Assembly: GCA_903880655.1 (NCBI GenBank)
Contig: CAIRQE010000084.1
Location: 1 to 21,724, forward strand
Source: an uncultured bacterium
GTDB taxonomy: Bacteria; Patescibacteriota; Saccharimonadia; Saccharimonadales; CAIOMD01
Reading direction: 5' to 3'
Length of the DNA: 21,724 nt
Shown here: in pieces, positions 1 through 7,767 of the stretch
Position numbering within the stretch: position 1 is the stretch's first letter
How the letters are laid out: every line of letters starts with the position of its first letter
Program-made: the position numbers and the translations under genes
The notes under the pieces: generated by a model
The model's database searches: none
Told to the model about the DNA's origin: nothing
The model's input: only the letters and a program-made list of their open reading frames with translations

Positions 1-122
1 CACTTGAGGGTGCCGCGCAACAGCTTGATGAGATTGTTCAAAAGACTGACCACGGAGCATATCAACAAGTAGCAATAAGGCACGCGAAACAACTTTTACA
101 CGAATTAACGGCAAAAAAATAA
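1..122 (+). CDS. 3' end of an unrecognised gene (partial)
   Basis: An open frame enters from the left edge (codons from base 3) and ends with TAA at 120-122. It gives about 39 residues, from LEGAAQQLDEIV to the end ELTAKK, rich in Gln, Ala and charged residues and probably helical. I do not recognise the family from this tail. It lies directly upstream of the CIRCE operator with only 25 bases between, and no clear rho-independent terminator follows it, so some read-through into the heat-shock operon is possible. Confidence 0.5.
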   Translation, partial: LEGAAQQLDEIVQKTDHGAYQQVAIRHAKQLLHELTAKK

Positions 123-147
123 TATTTAACAGGGAAGAATAAAATAA

Positions 148-174
148 TTAGCACTCTTGACAGTAGAGTGCTAA
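148..174 (+). promoter_or_regulatory. CIRCE operator (HrcA binding site)
   Basis: A perfect inverted repeat TTAGCACTC-N9-GAGTGCTAA, the classic CIRCE consensus. It lies 36 bases upstream of hrcA, so HrcA very probably represses its own operon (hrcA-grpE-dnaK-dnaJ). The N9 spacer contains the -35 hexamer, so bound repressor would directly block RNA polymerase. Confidence 0.97.
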
Positions 175-185
175 TTTTCTAAACT
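157..185 (+). promoter_or_regulatory. Promoter of hrcA operon
   Basis: TTGACA (157-162) lies inside the CIRCE loop, followed by a 17-base spacer and TAAACT (180-185, 4/6 match to TATAAT). The predicted start of transcription is near 192, giving a leader of about 18 bases without an obvious Shine-Dalgarno sequence before the hrcA ATG at 210. Confidence 0.75.
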
Positions 186-209
186 AGTAATGGTACTAGA
201 AAAAAAACT

Positions 210-929
210 ATGCAGATTTCACCACGACAAGTTAAGATTTTAAACGCCATCGTTGAGCAGTATGCCGAAGTTGCTGCGCCAGTTGGCTCAATTCTCTTAG
301 CTAATATGTTTGGCGTTTCATCAGCAACAATCCGCAGTGAAATGTCGCGCTTGGAAGAAATGGGTCTCATAGAACAACCACATACCTCAGCTGGAAGAGT
401 ACCGACAGATAAAGGGTATAGGTTTTACGTAAATCAGGTGAATGAAGCAAATGAGTTTGCGCTCACTGCTCCACAGATCAATCGCAATGCGAGAGCGATT
501 GATACCAGAGTTAATGGTGCCGGTGAAGCAGTACAAGCCATTAAGTCTGCAGTCGACAGCCTTGTATCAATAACGCAAAATCTCGGCATAGCGACCATTG
601 GTGATCAGCTGTATATGAGTGGTATTTCAAATCTTTTTTCGCAACCAGAATTTGCGAGCGGTACCGCCATACATGAAGTAGCCCAGCTGCTCGATAATCT
701 AGAGCCGTGGCTTCGCGAGGCACAACCGAATGAGCCGCTTAGCGTCTATATCGGGCAAGAGAATCCAATCGGAAAAACAAGTGGCTGTACCTTAATTATT
801 AGCCGATTCAGTAGCCCCTATAGTGATCGAAGTTACATTGGAATCGTTGGTCCAACGAGGCAAAGCTACAAGTCGGTGATGAATCTCGTTCGCCATACCG
901 GTATTACGCTTGAGGCTGCATTATTTTAA
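210..929 (+). CDS. hrcA: Heat-inducible transcription repressor HrcA (short form)
   Basis: HrcA represses class I heat-shock genes by binding CIRCE. Residues 1-75 form the winged helix-turn-helix, with the family signatures VGSILLANMFGVSSATIR and QPHTSAGRVPTDKGYRFYV. The C-terminal part retains the GAF-like segments: SNLFSQPEF, and GQENPIGK followed by IGIVGPTRQSYKSVM. At 239 residues it is about 100 shorter than the usual 340; the missing part lies between the DNA-binding region and the C-terminal segments, where other HrcA proteins have their dimerisation/insert region. It is the first gene of the operon behind a perfect CIRCE site, which fits autoregulation. The identity is certain; the effect of the shortening is not. 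Confidence 0.95.
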   Translation: MQISPRQVKILNAIVEQYAEVAAPVGSILLANMFGVSSATIRSEMSRLEEMGLIEQPHTSAGRVPTDKGYRFYVNQVNEANEFALTAPQINRNARAIDTRVNGAGEAVQAIKSAVDSLVSITQNLGIATIGDQLYMSGISNLFSQPEFASGTAIHEVAQLLDNLEPWLREAQPNEPLSVYIGQENPIGKTSGCTLIISRFSSPYSDRSYIGIVGPTRQSYKSVMNLVRHTGITLEAALF

Positions 930-946
930 AGAAAAAGGAGTAGATT

Positions 947-1411
947 ATGACAAAAGAACCAAAGAAGACATCAAAGAATGACGAAAGAGTGCTTGAGCTC
1001 ACTGCTGATTTGCAGCGAGTTCAAGCTGACTTTATAAATTTTCGAAGACGAAGCGAAGAAGAAAAACTTCGTGCTATCCAAGCAGGAAAAGAGCAGGCGG
1101 TACTGACGCTCCTTCCGGTGTTGGATAACATTGAGCGAGCAATCGCTCACGAGCCAGCAGATATTAAAGATCATGCCTGGGTAAAGGGAGTATCATCAAT
1201 TGCTTTGCAGCTTGAGATGCAACTTGCTTCTATCGGACTTAAGAAAATTGGAGTTGAAGGGGAGGCTTTTGATCCTAATCAACATGAGGCAGTCAGTATG
1301 AACGAAGAAGCAACGGGTGAACATGAAGTTGTCGCAGCAGTGCTGCAGCCGGGCTACCAGCTTGGTGAGCAAATCATTCGCCCTGCAATGGTAAACGTAA
1401 CGAAACAATAG
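947..1411 (+). CDS. grpE: Nucleotide exchange factor GrpE
   Basis: GrpE releases ADP from DnaK during the chaperone cycle in the cytoplasm. The 154-residue protein has the long N-terminal helix (LQRVQADFINFRRRSEEEK) and the C-terminal beta domain with FDPNQHEAVSMNEE and the terminal GYQLGEQIIRPAMVNV, all family hallmarks. It is slightly shorter than E. coli GrpE (197) because the acidic N-terminal tail is reduced. The start at 947 follows AAAAAGGAG with good spacing. It sits 17 bases after hrcA and 16 before dnaK, in one transcription unit under CIRCE control. Confidence 0.97.
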   Translation: MTKEPKKTSKNDERVLELTADLQRVQADFINFRRRSEEEKLRAIQAGKEQAVLTLLPVLDNIERAIAHEPADIKDHAWVKGVSSIALQLEMQLASIGLKKIGVEGEAFDPNQHEAVSMNEEATGEHEVVAAVLQPGYQLGEQIIRPAMVNVTKQ

Positions 1412-1427
1412 AATAAGGAGAATATAT

Positions 1428-3332
1428 ATGGGAAAAATTTTAGGAATAGACTTAGGAACAACAAATAGCGCAATGGCAGTTATGGAGGGTGGTAACCCAG
1501 AAATTATTGCTAATGCTGAAGGTAATCGAACAACGCCAAGTGTCATCGCACTTAATAAAAGTGGCGAACGTTTAGTTGGACAATTAGCACGACGACAAAG
1601 CGTAACAAATCCAAAAAACACTATCTATGAAATGAAGCGTTTGATCGGACGACGCTGGGAAGATAAAGAAGTACAGCGAGATATTAAGCTCATGGGCTAT
1701 GAAATGGTAAAGAGCGGACAAAGCGTTAAAGTGAAGATGGGTGATAAGGACTATAGCGCTGAAGAACTAAGTGCAATGGTGCTTTCAAAACTTAAGGCTG
1801 ACGCAGAAGCATTTACTGGCCAGACTATTAATGAAGCAGTCATTACGGTGCCTGCCTATTTTGATGATGCGCAACGACAGGCAACAAAAGATGCCGGTAA
1901 AATTGCTGGACTTGAAGTAAAAAGAATTATTAATGAACCAACAGCTGCGGCACTTGCCTATGGACTAGATAAGGGTGGCAAAGATGAAAAGATTGCCGTT
2001 TATGATCTTGGTGGTGGAACGTTTGACGTTTCAATTCTTGAACTCGGTGATGGTGTTTTTGAAGTTAAAAGTACCAATGGTGATACACATTTAGGCGGTG
2101 CAGACTTTGATCGTGTAATCGTTAATTACCTTATCGAAACTTTTAAAAAAGAAAATGGCCAAGATATTTCAGATGATAAAGCTGCACTGCAACGACTTCG
2201 CGATGAAGGTGAAAAAGCTAAAATTGAACTTAGTACAACAAATGAAGTAACCATCAACCTTCCATTTCTTACTGCAACTGCAGATGGTCCCGTTCATTTC
2301 GAAACTAAGCTTACTCGATCAAAGCTCGAAAGCTTAGTGGCTGATCTTGTTGATCGAACCGCCGCACCATGCGAAAAAGCATTAAAGGATGCGGGTCTCA
2401 AGGCAAGTGATATCGATGCAGTAATTCTTGTTGGTGGTATGACACGAATGCCTGCCGTGCAAGAAAAAGTACAAAAGATCTTTGGAAAAGAACCGATGAA
2501 GGGAGTCAATCCTGACGAAGTAGTTGCTCTTGGTGCCGCTATCCAAGGTGGCGTCCTTGCTGGAGACGTTAAGGATGTATTACTTCTTGATGTGACACCA
2601 CTTAGCCTTGGAATTGAAACAATGGGTGGCGTAAGTACAAAACTAATTGAGAGAAATACTACTATTCCAACATCAAAGAGCGAGGTATTTAGTACTGCTT
2701 CAGATAACCAGCCACAAGTAGAAATACATGTGTTACAAGGTGAACGTGAAATGGCTGCAGACAATAAGTCGCTCGGACGATTTGTACTTGATGGAATCGC
2801 ACCTGCACCACGAGGTGTTCCGCAAATTGAAGTTACTTTTAATCTGGATGCAAATGGAATCTTAAATGTAACTGCTAAAGATAAAGGAACGAATAAGGAA
2901 CAAAGTATTACAATTCAAAACAGCGGAAATCTATCTAAAGAAGATGTTGAAAAAGCGCGAAAAGAAGCTGAAGCAAATGCAGAAACTGACAAGAAAAAAC
3001 GTGAGGCAGTTGATGCACGTAACATGCTTGAAAATGCAATTTACCAGGCAGAAAAACTAAAGTCAGATAACAAAGACAAGGTTTCTGAAGAAGATCAAAA
3101 GACGCTCGACGAAGCCGTAGAAGAAGCAAAGAAATCTCTTGAAAGCGACGAAAAGGATACACTAGAAGAAGCCGCTAAAAAACTTTCTGATACAATGATG
3201 CCAATTGGTGCAAAGCTGTATGAGTCTGCTGAAAAAACAGCTGATGGAGAGAAAAAAGAAGATGATGGTCCAGTTGAAGGCGAAGTTGTAGAAGAAAAAG
3301 AAGACAAGAAAGAAAAGAAAGATAAAAAATAA
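1428..3332 (+). CDS. dnaK: Chaperone protein DnaK (Hsp70)
   Basis: ATP-dependent Hsp70 chaperone working with DnaJ and GrpE. The 634-residue protein has the N-terminal ATPase signatures GIDLGTTNS, VYDLGGGTFDVS and VILVGGMTRMP, the linker DVLLLDVTPLSLGIET, the substrate-binding beta domain and a helical lid. The C-terminus is a highly charged tail (EEKEDKKEKKDKK) in place of the canonical EEVKD-like end. A strong ribosome site (AAGGAG) precedes the ATG. By hand count 13 of 23 arginine codons are CGA, an unusual choice for a normally highly expressed gene. Confidence 0.99.
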   Translation: MGKILGIDLGTTNSAMAVMEGGNPEIIANAEGNRTTPSVIALNKSGERLVGQLARRQSVTNPKNTIYEMKRLIGRRWEDKEVQRDIKLMGYEMVKSGQSVKVKMGDKDYSAEELSAMVLSKLKADAEAFTGQTINEAVITVPAYFDDAQRQATKDAGKIAGLEVKRIINEPTAAALAYGLDKGGKDEKIAVYDLGGGTFDVSILELGDGVFEVKSTNGDTHLGGADFDRVIVNYLIETFKKENGQDISDDKAALQRLRDEGEKAKIELSTTNEVTINLPFLTATADGPVHFETKLTRSKLESLVADLVDRTAAPCEKALKDAGLKASDIDAVILVGGMTRMPAVQEKVQKIFGKEPMKGVNPDEVVALGAAIQGGVLAGDVKDVLLLDVTPLSLGIETMGGVSTKLIERNTTIPTSKSEVFSTASDNQPQVEIHVLQGEREMAADNKSLGRFVLDGIAPAPRGVPQIEVTFNLDANGILNVTAKDKGTNKEQSITIQNSGNLSKEDVEKARKEAEANAETDKKKREAVDARNMLENAIYQAEKLKSDNKDKVSEEDQKTLDEAVEEAKKSLESDEKDTLEEAAKKLSDTMMPIGAKLYESAEKTADGEKKEDDGPVEGEVVEEKEDKKEKKDKK

Positions 3333-3357
3333 GTAAGCAAATTAAAGGAGCGCGCTT

Positions 3358-4461
3358 GTGGCAAAACGGGATTACTACGAAGTACTAGGCGTTTCTAAAG
3401 ACGCATCGGCGGATGAAATTAAAAAAGCATTCCGCCGTCTTGCCGTCTTACATCATCCCGATAAACAGGGTGGTGACGAAACAAAATTCAAAGAACTCAA
3501 TGAAGCCTATGAAATCTTAAAAGACTCTGACAAACGGCAGCGTTATGATCAGTTTGGTCATGCAGGCGTTGGTGGTAATGGTGGTGGCGGCGGAGCCTAC
3601 GATTTTAATGGCGGTGGTTTTAATTTTAATGGCCAGAATATGAACTTTGATTTCGGTGATTTGGGCGATATGTTCGGCAGCTTCTTTGGCGGAGGATCGC
3701 AACAGCGACAACAGCAGAGCCAGAGAGGGCGAGATATTGAAACAGCCTTAGAGCTTTCATTTGAAGAAGCAGTATTTGGCGTAGAGAAAACGATTCATCT
3801 TAACCTAGACGCTGCTTGCGAACACTGCAGTGGGAATGGTGCAGAACCTGGTTTTGAAGTAGTTACCTGCCCAACCTGCAAGGGATCTGGTCAAGTAGTG
3901 AGTGTAACGCAAACGATTATTGGTAATATTCAGCAGGCTCGTGTTTGTAACGATTGCCATGGAACAGGAAAAAAGCCCGAAAAAGATTGTAGTGTTTGTC
4001 ATGGACGTGGTGTTAAGCGCAAGGAACAGTCGGTTGATTTAAAAATTCCTGCAGGAATTGATGATGGCGCAACCATTCGACTTCGCGAATACGGCGAAGC
4101 GGTACGCGGTGGTACAAAAGGTGATTTGTATGTATTCGTCCGAGTGAAGTCACATAAGAAATTTACTCGCGAAGGTGATATTATTTTAAGCCATGAATCA
4201 ATTGATATGGTGACAGCAGCGCTTGGAGGCGAAATGAAGGTTGCGACAGTCGACGGTTCGGTTACTATGAAAATTCCAGCCGGGACACAAAGTGGTACCG
4301 ATTTCAAGATTTCAGGTCACGGTGTTGCTCACCCAAAGAATTCTAGCCGTGGTCCACACATCGTTACGATTGATGTTGCGACGCCAACCAAACTTACGAA
4401 GCAACAAAAAGAATTGCTAGAAACCTTTCAAAAAGAAGCCGGCAAACGACGATTCTTCTAA
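3358..4461 (+). CDS. dnaJ: Chaperone protein DnaJ (Hsp40, type I)
   Basis: DnaJ delivers substrates to DnaK and stimulates its ATPase. The J-domain spans residues 1-70 with the catalytic HPD at 33-35. A Gly/Phe/Asn-rich linker follows (about 73-120), then four CxxCxGxG zinc-binding repeats (about 154-218), and two C-terminal beta domains. Its 367 residues are normal for a type I DnaJ. The start is GTG at 3358, chosen because AAAGGAG lies seven bases upstream and MAKRDYYEVLGV is the canonical N-terminus. It is the last gene of the hrcA operon; no strong terminator follows, and a new promoter begins five bases after its stop. Confidence 0.98.
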   Translation: MAKRDYYEVLGVSKDASADEIKKAFRRLAVLHHPDKQGGDETKFKELNEAYEILKDSDKRQRYDQFGHAGVGGNGGGGGAYDFNGGGFNFNGQNMNFDFGDLGDMFGSFFGGGSQQRQQQSQRGRDIETALELSFEEAVFGVEKTIHLNLDAACEHCSGNGAEPGFEVVTCPTCKGSGQVVSVTQTIIGNIQQARVCNDCHGTGKKPEKDCSVCHGRGVKRKEQSVDLKIPAGIDDGATIRLREYGEAVRGGTKGDLYVFVRVKSHKKFTREGDIILSHESIDMVTAALGGEMKVATVDGSVTMKIPAGTQSGTDFKISGHGVAHPKNSSRGPHIVTIDVATPTKLTKQQKELLETFQKEAGKRRFF

Positions 4462-4465
4462 GTAG

Positions 4466-4494
4466 TGGACAAAATATCTCTTTCAATTCATAAT
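4466..4494 (+). promoter_or_regulatory. Promoter for the 4505 small ORF and DUF1704 gene
   Basis: TGGACA (4466-4471), 17-base spacer, CATAAT (4489-4494); both hexamers match consensus at 5 of 6 bases. Transcription would start near 4501, only about four bases before the ATG at 4505, so the message would be almost leaderless. Confidence 0.6.
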
Positions 4495-4504
4495 CATAAG
4501 TAGA

Positions 4505-4615
4505 ATGGGAAAAATTAATCAGCAAGGTTTTATTCCAATGCTTATAGCGATAATCATAGTTATTGTTAGTGTCATTGGTTTTGCTTTTATGCGGGTTATG
4601 AAGGCTAATACGTAA
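4505..4615 (+). CDS. Small single-pass membrane protein (36 aa)
   Basis: A 36-codon ORF encoding a short polar start (MGKINQQG), one hydrophobic segment (FIPMLIAIIIVIVSVIGFAF) and a basic tail RVMKANT. The N-terminus resembles a type IV pilin signal (basic residues, then GF and a hydrophobic helix) but lacks the Glu at +5 and any globular domain, so I describe it as a small membrane protein of unknown function. Support comes from the well-placed promoter just upstream and from the two-base gap to the next gene (TAA, CG, ATG), which suggests translational coupling with the DUF1704 protein. I recall similar GFIPML-type mini-proteins from Saccharibacteria, but cannot verify that here. Confidence 0.6.
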   Translation: MGKINQQGFIPMLIAIIIVIVSVIGFAFMRVMKANT

Positions 4616-4617
4616 CG

Positions 4618-5922
4618 ATGCCTCGACACGCCAAAGCACCTAAAATAATTTCAATCCTAAAACCACTTACTCCTACTGATTTAGGGGATAGTTTAGAATA
4701 TGAACTTCTTGAGGAGACAGTTGAGAAGAATGAGCCTTACGAACAGTCGAGACTTGAGGAAGTTCTAAGCGCACAGCCTCATTCTATTGAAGAAAAAACA
4801 GCCACTCGGCAACTTGCCTACCACTATCTTCTAAAGACCGCTCATAACGCCATGAATGCTTCTAGTGAGTCTTCGCAGGCTCGCTGGCTTGATAGATACA
4901 CGCAAGCATCAATAGAAATATTTGGCGCTCCCTTAAAAAAGAGAGCTAACCAATTACTAAATGAGCACATTCAGCAATTTGAAGCATTTAAAAATAGTGA
5001 GCAAGTTGATCAAGTACTACTAGAAGAATATCTTGCATGGCTCGATTCAAAGCGCTCACGTGATACCCGGGCGAGTAGCGAGGAGCATGAAACCGAATCA
5101 ATCGAAAATCTCTTAGTTGATATTTCGGGATTTCTCCATAAACGCTATAGTGAGGCGCTTGATGTATTCACTAAGGAAAATATAGATGAGAAAAATACTA
5201 TAGTTGAGGCAAAGGAAAAAATTGAAACTGCTCTTGAGAAACTGAAGGATATTGAACCGGGTTTCAGTTCGTGGAAGGTTAAAATTATTTCAAATAAAGA
5301 TGTAATATCTGTAGACCCAGAAACTAAAACGTTGCAGCTTGGAAAAAATCGTGCCGCAATGACGAACGCGGAACTAAAGGGTCTTTTCTGTCACGAACTT
5401 CTTGTGCACGCGCTTAGATCAATTAATGGAGCCAAAATAGATGAAAATCTTGCTTTTGGATTACCTGATTACCTCGATACCGAAGAAGGCCTTGGCACAT
5501 TGTTTGAATATGCGATCACCAAACAAATGCCAGAGAAAAATGCGGATCGATACATAGATATTGCGATTGCGCTTGGAACCCTGGGGGAGACCATGGTACC
5601 GAGACCCGAACTAATGCAGTATGTTGTAATGCGCGAAACGCTTCGCTCACAAACAGATGTGAATTATGCACAAAGTGAGGTGGAAACGAAGGCTCGAGCA
5701 CACGTTAATCGCATTTATCGAGGAACCCCTGGAACCGAAGATGCCATCGGTGTTTTTACCAAAGATATTGTGTATCAAGAGGGTTTTGATGCTATTTGTA
5801 GTTATCTTTTAGGACAGCGAAAAAGTGGAGTTTCTATTGATGAAATCATAGATTTTGTAATGATTGGCAAGTTTAATCCTACGTCTGAAAAAGAAGTTGC
5901 TTATGTCACTAAGATGTATTGA
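4618..5922 (+). CDS. DUF1704 / QEGLA-motif metallopeptidase (MATCAP-like)
   Basis: A 434-residue protein with the core of the DUF1704 family (annotated as flavohemoglobin-expression-modulating QEGLA motif protein; in animals KIAA0895/MATCAP, a tyrosine carboxypeptidase of tubulin). Seen here: HELLVH at 259-264 (HExxxH zinc site), NG at 270-271, GLPDY at 281-285, TEEGL at 288-292 in place of TQEGLA, and FTKDIVYQEGF near 380-390. The first 200 residues are helical and charged and do not look conserved. Together these motifs point to a zinc carboxypeptidase; the substrate is unknown. It begins two bases after a small membrane protein gene. Its TGA stop is followed at once by TAA and lies within the -35 box of the next promoter, ahead of a retropepsin and RimK. 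Confidence 0.85.
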   Translation: MPRHAKAPKIISILKPLTPTDLGDSLEYELLEETVEKNEPYEQSRLEEVLSAQPHSIEEKTATRQLAYHYLLKTAHNAMNASSESSQARWLDRYTQASIEIFGAPLKKRANQLLNEHIQQFEAFKNSEQVDQVLLEEYLAWLDSKRSRDTRASSEEHETESIENLLVDISGFLHKRYSEALDVFTKENIDEKNTIVEAKEKIETALEKLKDIEPGFSSWKVKIISNKDVISVDPETKTLQLGKNRAAMTNAELKGLFCHELLVHALRSINGAKIDENLAFGLPDYLDTEEGLGTLFEYAITKQMPEKNADRYIDIAIALGTLGETMVPRPELMQYVVMRETLRSQTDVNYAQSEVETKARAHVNRIYRGTPGTEDAIGVFTKDIVYQEGFDAICSYLLGQRKSGVSIDEIIDFVMIGKFNPTSEKEVAYVTKMY

Positions 5923-5947
5923 TAAAAATTAATAATTATGCTATAAT
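5919..5947 (+). promoter_or_regulatory. Promoter of retropepsin-RimK-DUF192 genes
   Basis: TTGATA (5919-5924), 17-base spacer, TATAAT (5942-5947), with an extended -10 TGC directly before TATAAT. This is close to a perfect promoter. The -35 overlaps the TGA TAA tandem stop of the DUF1704 gene. Predicted transcript start is near 5954, about 22 bases before the ATG at 5976. Confidence 0.8.
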
Positions 5948-5975
5948 ATGCAAATTAACCAAAAGGGTTATACGT

Positions 5976-6383
5976 ATGAATGCAAAGACAATAATAGGTA
6001 ATTACGAACGTGTATCTTTTCCGTTTTTTGGAATAGATAATATTGTTGCAAAGATAGACACTGGAGCATACTCTGGTGCTTTTCACTGTACTAAAATTTT
6101 TGAGCGTGATCAGGACGGTAAAAAATCAGTAGTTTTTTCACCTTTTGATCATCCTGAAGTTGTCATAGAGACAGATCAATTTTCAAAAAAACAAGTTAAA
6201 AGTTCTAATGGTGACGTTGAAATGCGTTATCTCATAACTACACAAATAGTTATAGGGCAGCAAAATTACGACATTACCTTATCTTTGTCCGATAGAAGTT
6301 CTATGAAATATCCCCTACTTATTGGTAGTAAATTTTTACGGCAGTACAATTTTTTGGTTGACGCAACATTGAATAACAGTTAA
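5976..6383 (+). CDS. RimK-associated retropepsin-like protease (DUF785)
   Basis: A 135-residue protein of the ATP-dependent zinc protease/RimK-associated retropepsin family (PF05618-type). The aspartic protease motif DTGAYSGAFHC is at residues 28-38 (Asp28, Thr29, Gly30), and the C-terminus has the family pattern YPLLIGSKFLRQYNFLVD. In this family the single DTG per chain implies a dimeric retropepsin-like fold. I chose ATG 5976 rather than an upstream TTG because AAAAGGG lies eight bases before it and the promoter's transcript begins after the TTG. It is 24 bases upstream of rimK; in other bacteria the same family is found next to RimK, where it may process the peptides that RimK makes. Confidence 0.88.
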   Translation: MNAKTIIGNYERVSFPFFGIDNIVAKIDTGAYSGAFHCTKIFERDQDGKKSVVFSPFDHPEVVIETDQFSKKQVKSSNGDVEMRYLITTQIVIGQQNYDITLSLSDRSSMKYPLLIGSKFLRQYNFLVDATLNNS

Positions 6384-6407
6384 GGTTCGATAGATAGGAA
6401 ATTAATT

Positions 6408-7310
6408 ATGAGAATAGCAATACTTTCAAAAGGATCAGGCAACTACTCCACTAAACGGCTTAAAGAAGTTGCGCTTGAACGTGGGCATGAAGTCCAGGTT
6501 ATTAACTATGCTAAATGTTATGTGACGGTAGAAAAAAATAACCCGGTTGTGCACTATGAAGGTGAACCACTTACTGGTTTTGACGCCATTATTCCTCGAA
6601 TCGCTCAAAGTTATACGAAGTATGGTACTGCTGTTGTTCGTCAATTTGAGATGCAAGGTGTATATACGACTGCAAGTTCAATCGCTATAACTCGTTCAAG
6701 AGACAAGCTTCGATCGTATCAGCTTATCGCTAAGGCAGGAGTCGGAATTCCAAAGACTGTTTTTGCTCGAGAAACAGCCGATCTTGAAGACGTTATTGAT
6801 AAGGCTGGTGGAGCACCAGTGATCATTAAAGTTGCTCGTGGTACTCACGGAAATGGAGTTGTGCTTGCTGAGACCAAAAAGGCAGCTCAAGCCGTGATGC
6901 AAGCTTTTTATGTTGAAGGCGTGAACTTCCTCGTACAGGAATTTATTAAAGAATCTGCAGGTACAGATATTCGTGCTTTCGTTGTTGGCGGAAGAGTTGT
7001 TGCAAGCTATAAGCGGCAAAGTCTTGATGATGACTTCCGATCTAATCTTCACCAAGGTGGATCCGGCTCAACTATTAAACTTACTCCAGAGGAAGAAAAA
7101 ACTGCTCTTAAGGCAGCGCGTGCAATGGGACTACATATTTGTGGTGTCGATATGATGCGAAGCGCAAAGGGTCCATTAGTACTTGAAGTTAACTCAAGCC
7201 CAGGTTTTGGAATTGAAAAAATTACCGGACGAGACGTTGCCACTAAAATAATTGAATACGTTGAAAGAAATGCAAAACAAAGAAACAAAAAAGACCGAGT
7301 CGGCGCTTAA
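6408..7310 (+). CDS. rimK: RimK-type alpha-L-glutamate ligase (ATP-grasp)
   Basis: RimK ligases use ATP to add glutamate (or a related amino acid) to a carboxyl terminus; E. coli RimK modifies ribosomal protein S6. The 300-residue length and sequence follow E. coli RimK closely: MRIAILSKGSGNYSTKRL, FDAIIPRI, the TARARDKLRS-like segment ITRSRDKLRSYQLIAKAG, GGAPVIIK, GTHGNGVVLAET, VQEFIKE, DIRAFVVGG, DDFRSNLHQGG and the metal-binding VLEVNSSPGFGIEK. Ribosome site AGGAAAT precedes the ATG. It is flanked by a retropepsin and, further upstream, a DUF1704 peptidase, both candidate trimming enzymes for its product. S6 versus another protein or a free peptide as substrate cannot be decided from sequence. 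Confidence 0.92.
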   Translation: MRIAILSKGSGNYSTKRLKEVALERGHEVQVINYAKCYVTVEKNNPVVHYEGEPLTGFDAIIPRIAQSYTKYGTAVVRQFEMQGVYTTASSIAITRSRDKLRSYQLIAKAGVGIPKTVFARETADLEDVIDKAGGAPVIIKVARGTHGNGVVLAETKKAAQAVMQAFYVEGVNFLVQEFIKESAGTDIRAFVVGGRVVASYKRQSLDDDFRSNLHQGGSGSTIKLTPEEEKTALKAARAMGLHICGVDMMRSAKGPLVLEVNSSPGFGIEKITGRDVATKIIEYVERNAKQRNKKDRVGA

Positions 7311-7749
7311 GAATAGATTTTTTCTCTATTTTTTAGTAGGTAGCTTACTCGTTCTTTTGTTTTCTTTAAGCATCGCCATCCGCTCAATTATTCCCTTTAA
7401 GTATGCGCAACTCGGGCAGACGACGATAGCCATAAAAGAGGTGAATACGAACGCGACGCGAGTGCAAGGCTTGTCTGGTACGGCTTCGCTAGGATCAAAC
7501 CAAGGAATGCTGTTTGATTTCAAGCAAGAAGGGTATTGGGCGATGTGGATGAAAGATATGCAGTATCCGCTCGATATTATCTGGATTAACAGTAGCGGTA
7601 AAGTGGTCTACGAGGCTACAAATCTGCAGCCGAGCGATTACCCGATTATTCACGAGAATATGACTGCATCTCGCTATGTACTTGAAGTAAATGCAGGCGT
7701 TGCTCAGGCAAATAAAATTGTAGTCGGTACTTCGATTCACTTTAGATAA
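7270..7749 (+). CDS. Membrane-anchored DUF192 protein
   Basis: About 159 residues: a basic N-terminus, one transmembrane segment (RFFLYFLVGSLLVLLFSLSI) and an extracytoplasmic DUF192 domain. Family signs are VQGLSG, the GMLFDFKQEG segment, WAMWMKDMQYPLDIIWIN (canonical FWMKDT..PLDVIWID), and RYVLEVNAGVAQ near the end. DUF192 proteins are small secreted or anchored beta proteins without a settled function. The first ATG (7270) is preferred over the upstream TTG at 7252; either way the start lies inside rimK (41-base overlap from 7270), implying translational coupling. Confidence 0.85.
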   Translation: MQNKETKKTESALKNRFFLYFLVGSLLVLLFSLSIAIRSIIPFKYAQLGQTTIAIKEVNTNATRVQGLSGTASLGSNQGMLFDFKQEGYWAMWMKDMQYPLDIIWINSSGKVVYEATNLQPSDYPIIHENMTASRYVLEVNAGVAQANKIVVGTSIHFR

Positions 7750-7750
7750 A

Positions 7751-7759
7751 TGTTATGCT
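7751..7759 (+). promoter_or_regulatory. Extended -10 before 7768 gene
   Basis: TGT followed by TATGCT (7754-7759) forms an extended -10. Transcription would start near 7766, two bases before the ATG. No convincing -35 is seen. Confidence 0.45.
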
Positions 7760-7767
7760 TATAGGAC

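Noticed and set aside
2294..2764. Long reverse-strand ORFs opposite dnaK and other genes
   Set aside because: They are shadows of strongly conserved forward genes and have low-complexity Ser-rich translations.
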